Assembly (NCBI RefSeq): GCF_022811685.1
Contig: NZ_CP094532.1
Coordinates: forward strand, 1,451,501-1,515,500
Length of the DNA: 64,000 nucleotides
DNA from: Chryseobacterium suipulveris
Lineage (GTDB): Bacteria; Bacteroidota; Bacteroidia; Flavobacteriales; Weeksellaceae
Reading direction: 5' to 3'
In this document: positions 28,464 through 36,282 of the stretch, in pieces
How the letters are laid out: each line of letters begins with the position of its first letter
Numbering within the stretch: the first letter of the stretch is position 1
Notes under the pieces: generated by a model
Database searches by the model: none
What the model was told of the DNA's origin: nothing
What the model saw: the letters and a program-made list of their open reading frames with translations, nothing else
Made by a program: the position numbers and the translations under genes

Positions 28464-28496
28464 TTGTATTAATTTTAAAAATAAATACTAATTTAG
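28464..28496 (+). promoter_or_regulatory. Probable amtB promoter
   Basis: TTG at 28464-28466 lies 22 nt before TAATTTAG (28489-28496), one mismatch from the Bacteroidota TAnnTTTG box. The site is 22 bp before the amtB start codon. Confidence 0.45.
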
Positions 28497-28517
28497 CAGG
28501 GGTTAAAATAAAAGACT

Positions 28518-29864
28518 ATGAAAATTGAGAAAAGATGGATTACTTCTTTTGTTGTAATTACAATTATTTCACTCGCGGCATTATTCTGGAAAACTGAAAT
28601 TCCTGTTCCAAACTCCGGCGAATTCCTTAGCGAAGACCAAATCGTAGGCGCTGATGTTGCCTGGATTTTAGCCGCAGCTGGTTTGGTTTTATTGATGACT
28701 CCCGGCCTTTCGTTTTTCTACGGCGGAATGGTTGGTAGCAAAAACGTGATTTCCACGATGTTGCAGAGTTTTATTGCACTAGGTGTAATTTCCATTCTTT
28801 GGGTGGTTGTTGGTTTCAGTCTTTCCTTTGGTGAAAGTTTAGGTTTCACTTTCCACGGCATTCATTACGGAATCATCGGAAATCCTTTGAGTTACCCTTT
28901 TTTAAGTGGGGTAGGTGCACTTCCGCATCATCTAATGGCGCCCACAATTCCTTTTATTTTGTTCGCATTGTTTCAAATGAAATTTGCGGTAATTACGCCG
29001 GCTTTAATCACTGGTTCGTTTGCTGAAAGGGTTCGTTTTATTTCCTATCTTTTATTTATGGTTCTCTTCAGTTTGTTTATATATACGCCACTTTGCCACA
29101 TGGTTTGGCATCCGGAAGGTTTGCTGAATAAATTTTTCGGAGTAAAAGATTTCGCCGGAGGAACGGTAGTTCACATGAGTGCAGGTTTCGCAGCACTTGC
29201 CGGCGCAATTATTTTAGGAAGAAGAAAAAATCCACATCATCAACCTTCGAATATTCCATTTGTTTTATTAGGAACCGGAATGCTTTGGTTTGGATGGTTT
29301 GGTTTCAATGCTGGTTCTGCTTTAGCGGCTAATGCAACTGCTGCGATGGCTTTTGGTACCACCACTATAGCATCGGCTTCCGCAATGATCACCTGGATAT
29401 TTTTTGATCGAATTAATGGAAGAAAAGTCTCTGCCTTAGGCGCTTCCATTGGTGCGGTTGTCGGTTTGGTAGCAATTACCCCAGCTGCGGGATTTGTAAC
29501 AATTGCTGAAAGTCTGTTCATCGGGTTTATCTCTGCAATTGTTTCTAATTCAATGATGCACTGGAAAAAACTCAAAAAAATAGACGACACTTTGGATGTC
29601 TTTGCCTGTCATGGAGTAGGAGGAATTATGGGAATGATTCTTACCGCAATTTTTGCGCATGGCGAAAATTCAAGTTTGTTGCATGGCGGCTGGTCGGTTT
29701 TTGGGCATCACATGCTGGCTTTGGTTCTGGTTTCGGTGGTTACATTTTTTGGAGCTTTACTACTCTACAAAATCACTGATTTCATCATTCCACTGCGGGT
29801 TTCGGAAGAATCAGAGCACCTCGGACTTGATCTTTCTCAGCACGATGAATCCATTGGTTTTTAA
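28518..29864 (+). CDS. amtB: Ammonium transporter
   Basis: A 448-aa Amt/MEP/Rh channel in the inner membrane, taking up ammonium. Eleven to twelve membrane segments are visible. The signature region is DFAGGTVVHMSAGFAALAGA with the first pore His (near residue 219), and the second His is in VFACHGVGGIMGM near residue 363. No glnB/glnK gene follows. It may be functionally linked to the cyanophycin nitrogen store 27 kb away, but nothing in the sequence shows this. Confidence 0.96.
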   Translation: MKIEKRWITSFVVITIISLAALFWKTEIPVPNSGEFLSEDQIVGADVAWILAAAGLVLLMTPGLSFFYGGMVGSKNVISTMLQSFIALGVISILWVVVGFSLSFGESLGFTFHGIHYGIIGNPLSYPFLSGVGALPHHLMAPTIPFILFALFQMKFAVITPALITGSFAERVRFISYLLFMVLFSLFIYTPLCHMVWHPEGLLNKFFGVKDFAGGTVVHMSAGFAALAGAIILGRRKNPHHQPSNIPFVLLGTGMLWFGWFGFNAGSALAANATAAMAFGTTTIASASAMITWIFFDRINGRKVSALGASIGAVVGLVAITPAAGFVTIAESLFIGFISAIVSNSMMHWKKLKKIDDTLDVFACHGVGGIMGMILTAIFAHGENSSLLHGGWSVFGHHMLALVLVSVVTFFGALLLYKITDFIIPLRVSEESEHLGLDLSQHDESIGF

Positions 29865-29872
29865 TTTTAATG

Positions 29873-29903
29873 AAAAAAGCACCGTTTCAATCTCGGTGCT
29901 TTT
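29873..29903 (+). terminator. Terminator of amtB
   Basis: AAAAGCACCG (29875-29884) pairs with CGGTGCTTTT (29894-29903) around a nine-base loop, 10 bp after the amtB stop. Confidence 0.85.
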
Positions 29904-29909
29904 AGTTTT

Positions 29910-30095
29910 TTAATGACTTAACATTTCCTTTATTTTCTCAGAAACCTTTTCCGCATTAGGTAGCATTTCTTTTTCTAGAATTAAGTTAATTGGAACTGCA
30001 GGTAAATTTAAAGAACCCACGGCTTCAACCGGCGCATCTAAAAATCTGAAGCAATTCTTGGAAATTCTATGAGCAAAAGCTTCGGCGAACGAATT
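29910..30095 (-). pseudogene. Displaced 3' end of an E1 dehydrogenase gene
   Basis: The minus strand encodes 61 residues, NSFAEAFAHRISKNCFRFLD through EKIKEMLSH and a stop, homologous to the last 61 residues of the intact E1 gene at 32629-34704. About two thirds of residues match and the DNA differs at many silent sites, so it is not a recent copy. No start codon or upstream part exists; homology ends at the first repeat. It probably marks where a former E1 gene was replaced or split. Confidence 0.85.
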
Positions 30096-30786
30096 AAATT
30101 CACGCAGATTACGCAGATGCCGCGGGTTTTATTTAAAGCCGCGAATATAAATCTGCACAATCCCTGTGATCGGCGAGAAAATATTAGATGAATTGGTTTT
30201 GGTCTCACGAATTTCTACGATTGTAATAGAAACGCTCGACTTGCCGCACCTACAGAGCTGGTTTTATCTCATGCTGCTTTCGCTACAAAATTTCGGCTTC
30301 TACGAAGCCACTTCGTCACCGTTATAGTTCGCAAAAAGCTCCGTAGGAGCTACACGTTTGTAGCATAGGAGCGAAGAAAAAGGGGAGCTCAGTGTAGCGA
30401 AACGTCGATAGTAATGATATCTATTTGGAAGAAGCAAGAAATAAATCAAAATGATTCAAACCAATTGAGAAAATCTGCGCAATCGCCGTAATCCGCGAGA
30501 AAATTATCGCCCGCAGATTACGCAGATGCCTCAGATTTTATTTAGAATTTTATTTAATGCAACGAAAAGGAATCCGCACAATCCGCATGGTTAGCGAGAA
30601 AATATAAAATGGATTGCTTATGGTCTTACGAATATTTTTATGATTAAAATGAAAACGCTCAACTTGCCGCTCCTCCGGAGCTGGCTTTATCTCTTGTTAC
30701 TTTTGCTACAAACTTTCGGCTTCTACGAAGCCGACAAAAAAGCCGACACCTTAATCAAAACCGCAAGAAGGGAGTACAAAATTAAG
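30096..30786. repeat. Composite intergenic repeat, two copies
   Basis: A unit starting CGCAGATTACGCAGATGCC occurs at about 30104 and again at about 30512, the second truncated. It includes CTTGCCGC...GAGCTGG, TTCGGCTTCTACGAAGCC (a hairpin), AGCTCCGTAGGAGCT (a palindrome) and CAATTGAGAAAATCTGCGCA. The same modules recur at 31690-32600. No coding function is seen over these 700 bases. Confidence 0.8.
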
Positions 30787-30834
30787 TGATGAAAATGTAG
30801 TTAGGCAGCTTTACATCCTCTCTGAACACTGCTC

Positions 30835-31656
30835 TCATTTTTTTTTTTTCCCAATGGTCCAGATCAATGCCTTTTCCTTGGTCGCCCGGAAAATGGTTGT
30901 ATGTTTTTCTTTGGGTTCGTCGGAATAGTTCCATTGAAGTGCAGCCGGCTTTTCCTGCTGTAAAATACTTGACAGTTCCTTAGTATAGGGCGATATGTCG
31001 GTGGCGCCGGAACCTGCGAACCAAAACTTAATTTCTTTTTCCGGAAACTTGGCGAGGTGCTCTTTTGCAGTTCTTACCAGATAATGGTTATTCCACCACA
31101 GGGAAGGGTCGAACGCGATGTAGAAATCAAACATTTCAGGATCGAGAAACAGGGTTTCCGTAACGAATAACCCGGATGCCGACTCGCCGATGATTCCGCG
31201 CTTTTGGTTGGTTCGGTATCTGCTTTCAATCTCGGGGATCAGTTCATTCTTTATAAAGTTCCGGAAATTTTCGGATCCGCCGACGACCGGTGCAATTTTT
31301 TTGTCTTCGGGTATTTCTGTAAAACCTGTAAGATCTCGTCTGCGTTGCGTGTTTTCGATACCCACCAAAATAATTGGCGTGATTTTGTTCTGCTTGATCA
31401 GCTTAGAGAGCGTGTTTGCGATATGGGGAAAATCCTCCTTGATTCCTCCGTCTGCCATATAGAGTACGGGTAATTTATCGTTATTTTTCTTATAGTTTTC
31501 TGGCAACCACACATTGATTACCCTGTTTTCGCCAACAGCTTTGGAGTAGATTTCGAAAGTATCGTGGGATGGGATGGCGTCGCCTGCTTTGGAATTAGCG
31601 CAGTTTAAAATCAGCAGCATCGATAAGACGCTAAGGTACAGGAAGATTGTTTTCAT
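30835..31656 (-). CDS. Esterase lipoprotein, Fes-like alpha/beta hydrolase
   Basis: The 273-aa protein, from the start MKTIFLYLSVLSML, has a lipoprotein signal with lipobox LILNC (Cys near residue 20). The hydrolase domain contains INVWLPENYKKNNDKLPVLY, the nucleophile elbow GIIGESASGLFV and a C-terminal His in KEKHTTIF. The family (COG2819-like) includes ferric-siderophore esterases and others; the substrate cannot be told. The open frame extends 23 codons upstream into repeat sequence, and the lipoprotein start is preferred. The gene lies alone between two blocks of repeats. Confidence 0.82.
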   Translation of the reverse strand: MKTIFLYLSVLSMLLILNCANSKAGDAIPSHDTFEIYSKAVGENRVINVWLPENYKKNNDKLPVLYMADGGIKEDFPHIANTLSKLIKQNKITPIILVGIENTQRRRDLTGFTEIPEDKKIAPVVGGSENFRNFIKNELIPEIESRYRTNQKRGIIGESASGLFVTETLFLDPEMFDFYIAFDPSLWWNNHYLVRTAKEHLAKFPEKEIKFWFAGSGATDISPYTKELSSILQQEKPAALQWNYSDEPKEKHTTIFRATKEKALIWTIGKKKK

Positions 31657-31689
31657 AAGTTTTTGTGTTAAGGTTAAAGACGTTTCTTC

Positions 31690-32610
31690 TGAAAAGAATT
31701 GGTTCGTGGTCAACTTGCCGCTCATACGGAGCTGGTTTTATCTCTTGTTGCTTTTTCTACAAACTTTTGGCTTCTGCGAAGCCGACACAAGACACTGCCA
31801 AATAACGAATTAATTATGGCTTTATCCCAATCATAAAAGTCTCCGTAATCAACGAGAAAATAATTAATGAATTGGTTTTGGTCTCACGAATATTTCTGTC
31901 ATTGAAATGGAAGTGCTTGACTTGCCGCTCCTACGGAACTGGTTTTATCTCTTGTTGCTTTTTCTACAAACTTTTGGCTTCTATGAAGCCGTATCAAGAC
32001 ACTGCCAAATAATGAATTAATTATGGCTTTATACCAATCCTAAAATCTCCGTAATCAACGAAAAAATAATTAATGAATTGGTTTTTGGTCTCACGAATAT
32101 TTCTGTCATTGAAATGGAAGTGCTTGACTTGCCGCTCCTACGGAGCTGGTTTTATCTCTTGTTGCTTTTTCTACAAACTTTTGGTTTCTATGAAGCCGTA
32201 TCAAGACACTGCCAAATAATGAATTAATTATGGCTTTATACCAATCCTAAAATCTCCGTAATCAACGAGAAAATAATTGATGAATTGGTTTTTGGTCTCA
32301 CGAATATTTCTGTCATTGAAATGGAAGTGCTTGACTTGCCGCTCCTCCGGAGCTGGTTTTATCTCTTGTTGCTTTTTCTACAAACTTTTGGCTTCTGCGA
32401 AGCCGTCTTATCACCGGCGTGGTTAGAAAAAAGCTCCGTAGGAGCTACAGGTTTGTACAAGATAGAGCGGAGAAAGTGGGGAGCTCAGTAGGAGCGAAAA
32501 GTCGATGGTAATGATATTTATTTGGAATATGCGAGAATTAATCAAAATGATTCAAACCAATTGAGAAAATCTGCGCAATCCCTATAATCAGCAACAAAAA
32601 AACTCGACTA
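31690..32610. repeat. Four 207-bp tandem repeats plus a terminal composite unit
   Basis: The marker CTTGCCGCTC occurs at 31714, 31921, 32128 and 32335, exactly 207 bp apart (the first copy has one substitution in it). Each unit has CTACGGAGCTGGTTTTATCT, TTTTGGCTTCTGCGAAGCC-like hairpins, and AATTAATTATGGCTTTA. The last unit runs into the AGCTCCGTAGGAGCT module and CTGCGCAATCC, as in the block at 30.1-30.8 kb. Small open frames in it are repeat artefacts. Confidence 0.9.
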
Positions 32611-32628
32611 ATCCTTTCAAATAAAACC

Positions 32629-34704
32629 TCAACTCCTAAACATTTCCCCAATCTTAGCCGCCAATTTCTCGGCATTCGGAAGCATTTCTTTTTCCAAAAC
32701 AAGGTTGATTGGTACCGCCGGTAAATTCAGCGCACCCATCGTTTCTACAGGAAGATCCAGATAACGGAAGCAATTTCTCGAAATTCTGTGAGCAATCGCC
32801 TCCGCAAAAGAATTTTGAAGCTGCTCCTCGGTGAGTACGATGCATTTTCCGTGGCGTTTGACGCTTTCGAAAACCAGCTCCTCATCCAAAGGAATCAGTG
32901 TCCTCAAATCGATGATTTCAACTCTTCCCTCAAAGGATTTCGCGGCTTCTTTTGCCCAGTAAACTCCCATTCCGTAGGTGACGATAACCAGAGTTCTGCC
33001 TTTTTCAGTCTCGGTTTTGTCGGCTTCCAGAATTACATTTCCTTTTCCAAAAGCAAGGATGTAGTCTTCTGCGGGTTCAATGGTTTTTGCGTCTTCCGTA
33101 CCTGGAACTTTGCTCCAGTAAAGTCCTTTATGTTCGAGCATCACTACCGGATTCGGATCGTAATAAGCTGCCTTAAGCAAACCTTTAAAATCTGCCGCAT
33201 TGCTCGGATAAGCGATTTTTATTCCTTTAATATTGGCCAAAATGCTTTCCACACTACCGCTGTGATAAGGGCCGCCTCCTCCGTAAGCTCCGGTCGGAAC
33301 ACGGATAATATTCGAAACCGGGAATTTGCCGCGGCTCAGGTAACTTGACTTTGAAATCTCCGTAATCAGTTGGTTGATTCCGGGGTAGATGTAGTCTGCA
33401 AACTGTACCTCGACAATCGGTTTAAGTCCGACCGCGCTCATTCCCACCGTGGAACCAATGATGTACGCTTCCTGAATCGCGGTATTGAACACTCGTTTGT
33501 TTCCGAATTTTGCACCGAGTGTCACGGTTTCTCTGAATACGCCGCCGATTCTTTCGCCCACATCCTGTCCGTAAAGCAGCGCTTCAGGATGTTTCCACAT
33601 AATTTCCTGGATGGCGTGGATCGCCGCATCGACCATCACGATTTTTTCGGTGGCTTCTGCGGGAACTCTCGTTCCGGTTTCTTCGGTGATGGGAGTGGGA
33701 GCGAATACAAATTCCTCGACTGTTTCTGGTTTAGGACCTTCCGCGGCTATTGCTTTTTGGAATGCCTGTTCTGCCTCCAGTCGGGCTTTCTTTTCGATTT
33801 GTTTGAGGAGGTCTTCGTCGATACCGTCATCAAGGAGTCGTGCTCTCAGCAAATTTCCAGGATCTTTGGCGCGGTGTTTTTCAAGGTCGGCTTCGTCGCG
33901 ATAGAATTCCCTGCGAACGCCTGAAGTATGATGGCCAATCAATACGGTTTTTGCGCAAACCAACATCGGTTTTCTTTCGGTTCGTACAAAATCTACTGCT
34001 TTTTTCATCGCGGTGAAACTATCTACAAAGTCGGTTCCGTCAACTCTCATTCTGTTCAATCCTACAAATCCAGCCGCATAATCGTAAGCATCGGAAGTTC
34101 TGGCTTCCTCTTTGGTCGCGGAGATTCCCCATTCATTATCCTGAACCAGAAAAATCACCGGCAACTGATGAAGCGCGGCAAACTGGAATGCTTCGGAAAC
34201 TTCGCCCTCGGTTACGGAATTGTCGCCCATTGAGCAAACCACGACCGGATTGTTATCAAATTCCTGCAGTTTAAATTCCTGCAGATACTTGATTCCCTGC
34301 GCAACTCCCGTCGTAGGAATTGCCTGCATTCCTGTGGCGGAACTTTGGTGGATGATCTTCGGTTTGTCTTCTTCGCGGCTTGATGGATGCGAATAGTAGG
34401 AGCGACCGCCGGAAAATGGATCGTCGGCTTTGGCGAGGAGCTGCAGCATCAGTCGGTACGGCTCGAAACCGATTCCCATCAGCAAACTTTCGTCTCGGTA
34501 GTATGGCGAAACCCAGTCGTCTTTGGTCAGCTGATAAGCCGCAGCGAGCTGAATCGCTTCGTGACCGCGCGAAGTGCTGTGCACATACTTGGTAATCTGC
34601 CTGTTTTCCTCATAAATATCAGCCATCGCTTTCGCCAGCATCATGTGGTTGAAAGCTTTCAGTAGGATTTCTTCCGAAACCTGTAGTTGAGTGTCCAATT
34701 CCAT
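32629..34704 (-). CDS. 2-oxo acid dehydrogenase E1, fused alpha and beta subunits
   Basis: A 691-aa thiamine-diphosphate enzyme that decarboxylates a 2-oxo acid (pyruvate or branched-chain) and passes the acyl group to E2 lipoyl domains. The alpha half (residues 1-320) has the ThDP motif GDNSVTEGEVSEAFQFAALH. The beta half starts near residue 355 (EKIVMVDAAIHAIQEIMWKH) with VEVQFADYIYPGINQL and the transketolase C domain after residue 560. The ATG chosen at 34704 follows a TTG that would add three residues. A diverged copy of its 3' end lies at 29910-30095. The exact substrate cannot be told. Confidence 0.93.
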   Translation of the reverse strand: MELDTQLQVSEEILLKAFNHMMLAKAMADIYEENRQITKYVHSTSRGHEAIQLAAAYQLTKDDWVSPYYRDESLLMGIGFEPYRLMLQLLAKADDPFSGGRSYYSHPSSREEDKPKIIHQSSATGMQAIPTTGVAQGIKYLQEFKLQEFDNNPVVVCSMGDNSVTEGEVSEAFQFAALHQLPVIFLVQDNEWGISATKEEARTSDAYDYAAGFVGLNRMRVDGTDFVDSFTAMKKAVDFVRTERKPMLVCAKTVLIGHHTSGVRREFYRDEADLEKHRAKDPGNLLRARLLDDGIDEDLLKQIEKKARLEAEQAFQKAIAAEGPKPETVEEFVFAPTPITEETGTRVPAEATEKIVMVDAAIHAIQEIMWKHPEALLYGQDVGERIGGVFRETVTLGAKFGNKRVFNTAIQEAYIIGSTVGMSAVGLKPIVEVQFADYIYPGINQLITEISKSSYLSRGKFPVSNIIRVPTGAYGGGGPYHSGSVESILANIKGIKIAYPSNAADFKGLLKAAYYDPNPVVMLEHKGLYWSKVPGTEDAKTIEPAEDYILAFGKGNVILEADKTETEKGRTLVIVTYGMGVYWAKEAAKSFEGRVEIIDLRTLIPLDEELVFESVKRHGKCIVLTEEQLQNSFAEAIAHRISRNCFRYLDLPVETMGALNLPAVPINLVLEKEMLPNAEKLAAKIGEMFRS

Positions 34705-34710
34705 AGCTAA

Positions 34711-34718
34711 CAAATATA
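34711..34718 (-). promoter_or_regulatory. Candidate -7 box close to the E1 start
   Basis: A perfect TATATTTG (TAnnTTTG) ends 6 bases before the E1 ATG on the minus strand. If used, the mRNA would be nearly leaderless. No TTG box is found at the usual distance, so the promoter is tentative. Confidence 0.3.
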
Positions 34719-34865
34719 GGACTTTTGGAGGAAGTAGGAAATTCCAATTTCTATATCACTCTTAAAAAAAATATTTTACTGCTTTTGCAAATTCAGGTCT
34801 TTTCACCCGGAATTTATCCGTCACAATTATTGATATTTGTCTCAATATCTATTAAATCCATTACC

Positions 34866-35135
34866 ATGAAAACCTCAGCACACCACCAGAACCACGAAGT
34901 TTATGAAGCGCTATTGGTGATCCTAAGCGATCTGGCCAAAGCGATGAACCAGAAAAAGCAAACTAGGGAGCTGTATTACGATAATGCCGACATGATGAAG
35001 CTTTTTAAGACCAGCGCCAGTACGCTTTATCGCTTACGCAAAAACAAGCAGGTCACGTTTTTTAAGTTGGGTAAAAAGATTCATTATCCTGCTGAGGAAA
35101 TCAGTCGGATTTTCGGTGATCAATCCGATCGTTGA
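34866..35135 (+). CDS. Helix-turn-helix (excisionase-like) protein
   Basis: An 89-aa protein whose C-terminal half is an HTH_17/MerR-like fold: ELYYDNADMMKLFKTSASTL followed by YRLRKNKQVTFFKLGKKIHY and PAEEISRIFG. Such proteins occur on flavobacterial mobile elements and near restriction or CRISPR loci as regulators or excisionases. The start at 34866 is the first ATG in a plausible context; the open frame extends further upstream through low-complexity codons. It converges on the DUF6266 gene. Confidence 0.75.
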   Translation: MKTSAHHQNHEVYEALLVILSDLAKAMNQKKQTRELYYDNADMMKLFKTSASTLYRLRKNKQVTFFKLGKKIHYPAEEISRIFGDQSDR

Positions 35136-35156
35136 GTGACGCCGAATGTCCAAATA

Positions 35157-35187
35157 AAAAAATCCACCCCATAACGGAGTGGATTCT
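35157..35187 (-). terminator. Terminator of the DUF6266 gene
   Basis: On the minus strand AATCCACTCC and GGGGTGGATT pair around a short loop and run into a row of T, directly after the stop at 35190. Confidence 0.75.
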
Positions 35188-35189
35188 CT

Positions 35190-35834
35190 CTACGGCAGTA
35201 CCATCACTTCGCCCGCATACAGGGAGTTGGATGCCTTGCTGCGGTCAGCATTCCTGAAGAAGCAGTACAGATGCACAGGTTTTCCGCGGAACCGTTCCGG
35301 GAGGATTTGGCTTGCAGTGGCGGCATCTCTCTGCTCATTGTTGTCAAATGTTTGGAACTCTTCCAACTCGTCGCAGTACACGAGCGTTTCGAAACAGTCG
35401 GTTGCTTTGGCATACGCTTGTGCAGAATTGTCGGTCCAGCCGAATTCCAGTTCGCCACCTGCTTTCGGGGTCACGCTGAAGTTTTGGAAACCGGGGAGTT
35501 CGCCCTTGGTAAAGATCACCTTGTTGAACACCAGTTCCGGGATTCCGGCATTGAGCACCACCGCTTCCCTGATCGTGTAGGAGCAGGCGAGGTTCAGGCG
35601 CGACCTTGCGCCGGCGTTGCTTCCGAAATACATTTTTGGGATTGCGCTCACTGGAGTGAGGAATTTCATGACCAGCCGGAATTTCAGCTGCTGCTGGATC
35701 TGAGCTTCGGTCGGCTCTTTACTTGACTTTTTCGGTCGGCTTCGGATAATGTCTTTTCCGCGCCAGTTTGCGCCCACTACGGTACCTACCGTACCACTGA
35801 ATCCACCGAGGATTCCCTTTGTTATTGTGCCCAT
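35190..35834 (-). CDS. DUF6266 family protein
   Basis: A 214-aa protein opening MGTITKGILGGFSGTVGTVV and continuing GANWRGKDIIRSRPKKSSK, the hallmark of DUF6266 proteins of Bacteroidota. Function is unknown; these genes often occur in variable regions. The C-terminal part has NFSVTPKAGGELEFGWTDNS, a beta-rich fibronectin-like segment, and LPERFRGKPVHLYCFFRNAD. The chosen start drops a 34-residue extension lacking family features. The leader contains the unusual tandem repeats at 35936-36036. Confidence 0.8.
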   Translation of the reverse strand: MGTITKGILGGFSGTVGTVVGANWRGKDIIRSRPKKSSKEPTEAQIQQQLKFRLVMKFLTPVSAIPKMYFGSNAGARSRLNLACSYTIREAVVLNAGIPELVFNKVIFTKGELPGFQNFSVTPKAGGELEFGWTDNSAQAYAKATDCFETLVYCDELEEFQTFDNNEQRDAATASQILPERFRGKPVHLYCFFRNADRSKASNSLYAGEVMVLP

Positions 35835-35935
35835 AATTTTAATTTTTTTGGGTTTAACATGATTAATAATTTTAGCACGATGCTGAACCAAAGGTAAGCC
35901 CATATTCTGCACATTTCCAAGCATTTTGCCCCTCA

Positions 35936-36036
35936 TGACCGCTTATGACCGGTACTGACCGCTTATGACCGCTAATGACCGCCAACATTTTTGCGTTGTT
36001 CGGAAATTGTTCGGGTTTTGTTCGGGTTTTGTTCGG
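35936..36036. repeat. TGACCGCTTA decamers and TGTTCGGGTTT repeats
   Basis: Five 10-bp units begin TGACCG (TGACCGCTTA, TGACCGGTAC, TGACCGCTTA, TGACCGCTAA, TGACCGCCAA) at 35936-35985. Four TGTTCGG units spaced 11-12 bp follow at 35996-36036. They lie between the divergent DUF6266 gene and the tracrRNA/cas9 region; the rest to 36175 holds nothing recognisable. Confidence 0.75.
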
Positions 36037-36175
36037 AAAAAGGGGTGTTTTTGCGAAGGAAAGTGGGAAGTGGGTGGGAGGACAAACGAATTATCGATAA
36101 AGCAGAAGAATGGGAGAAAGTAAAAAATATATTGTTTTTTCAGGAGGGTTTAGGAAAATTTTCTTAGATTTAAAC

Positions 36176-36246
36176 AAAAAAAATCCCACGGAGTACGCAG
36201 GATTAAGATAATCTTCGGCTTATAGCCTTGTTGTGAATTGTCTTTC
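36176..36246 (-). ncRNA. tracrRNA of the type II-C system
   Basis: On the minus strand GAAAGACAATTCACAAC (36246-36230) is complementary to the end of the CRISPR repeat with one bulged A, giving a 16-bp repeat:anti-repeat duplex. It is followed by a small hairpin (GGCTATAAGCC), a nexus-like AAGATTATCTT stretch, and a terminal hairpin (AATCC...GGGATT) running into eight T. This is the layout of a tracrRNA with intrinsic terminator. A perfect promoter box sits 4-5 bases upstream. It is divergent from cas9 and about 70 nt long. Confidence 0.85.
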
Positions 36247-36250
36247 GACA

Positions 36251-36282
36251 CAAATATATAAAAAATTAATAATTATGGACAA
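36251..36282 (-). promoter_or_regulatory. Promoter of the tracrRNA
   Basis: On the minus strand TTG (36282-36280) lies 21 nt before a perfect TATATTTG (36258-36251). The -33 box is inside the first codons of cas9, so the tracrRNA promoter overlaps the cas9 translation start. Confidence 0.7.

Noticed and set aside
32285..32491. Small hydrophobic frames (FYLLLLFLQTFGFCEA) within the 207-bp repeats
   Set aside because: They are produced by the repeated DNA itself, recur in each copy, and break at the repeat ends.
36233..36274. Upstream in-frame start for Cas9 (14 extra residues)
   Set aside because: These codons are the tracrRNA anti-repeat and its promoter; the known Cas9 opening begins at the ATG at 36275.
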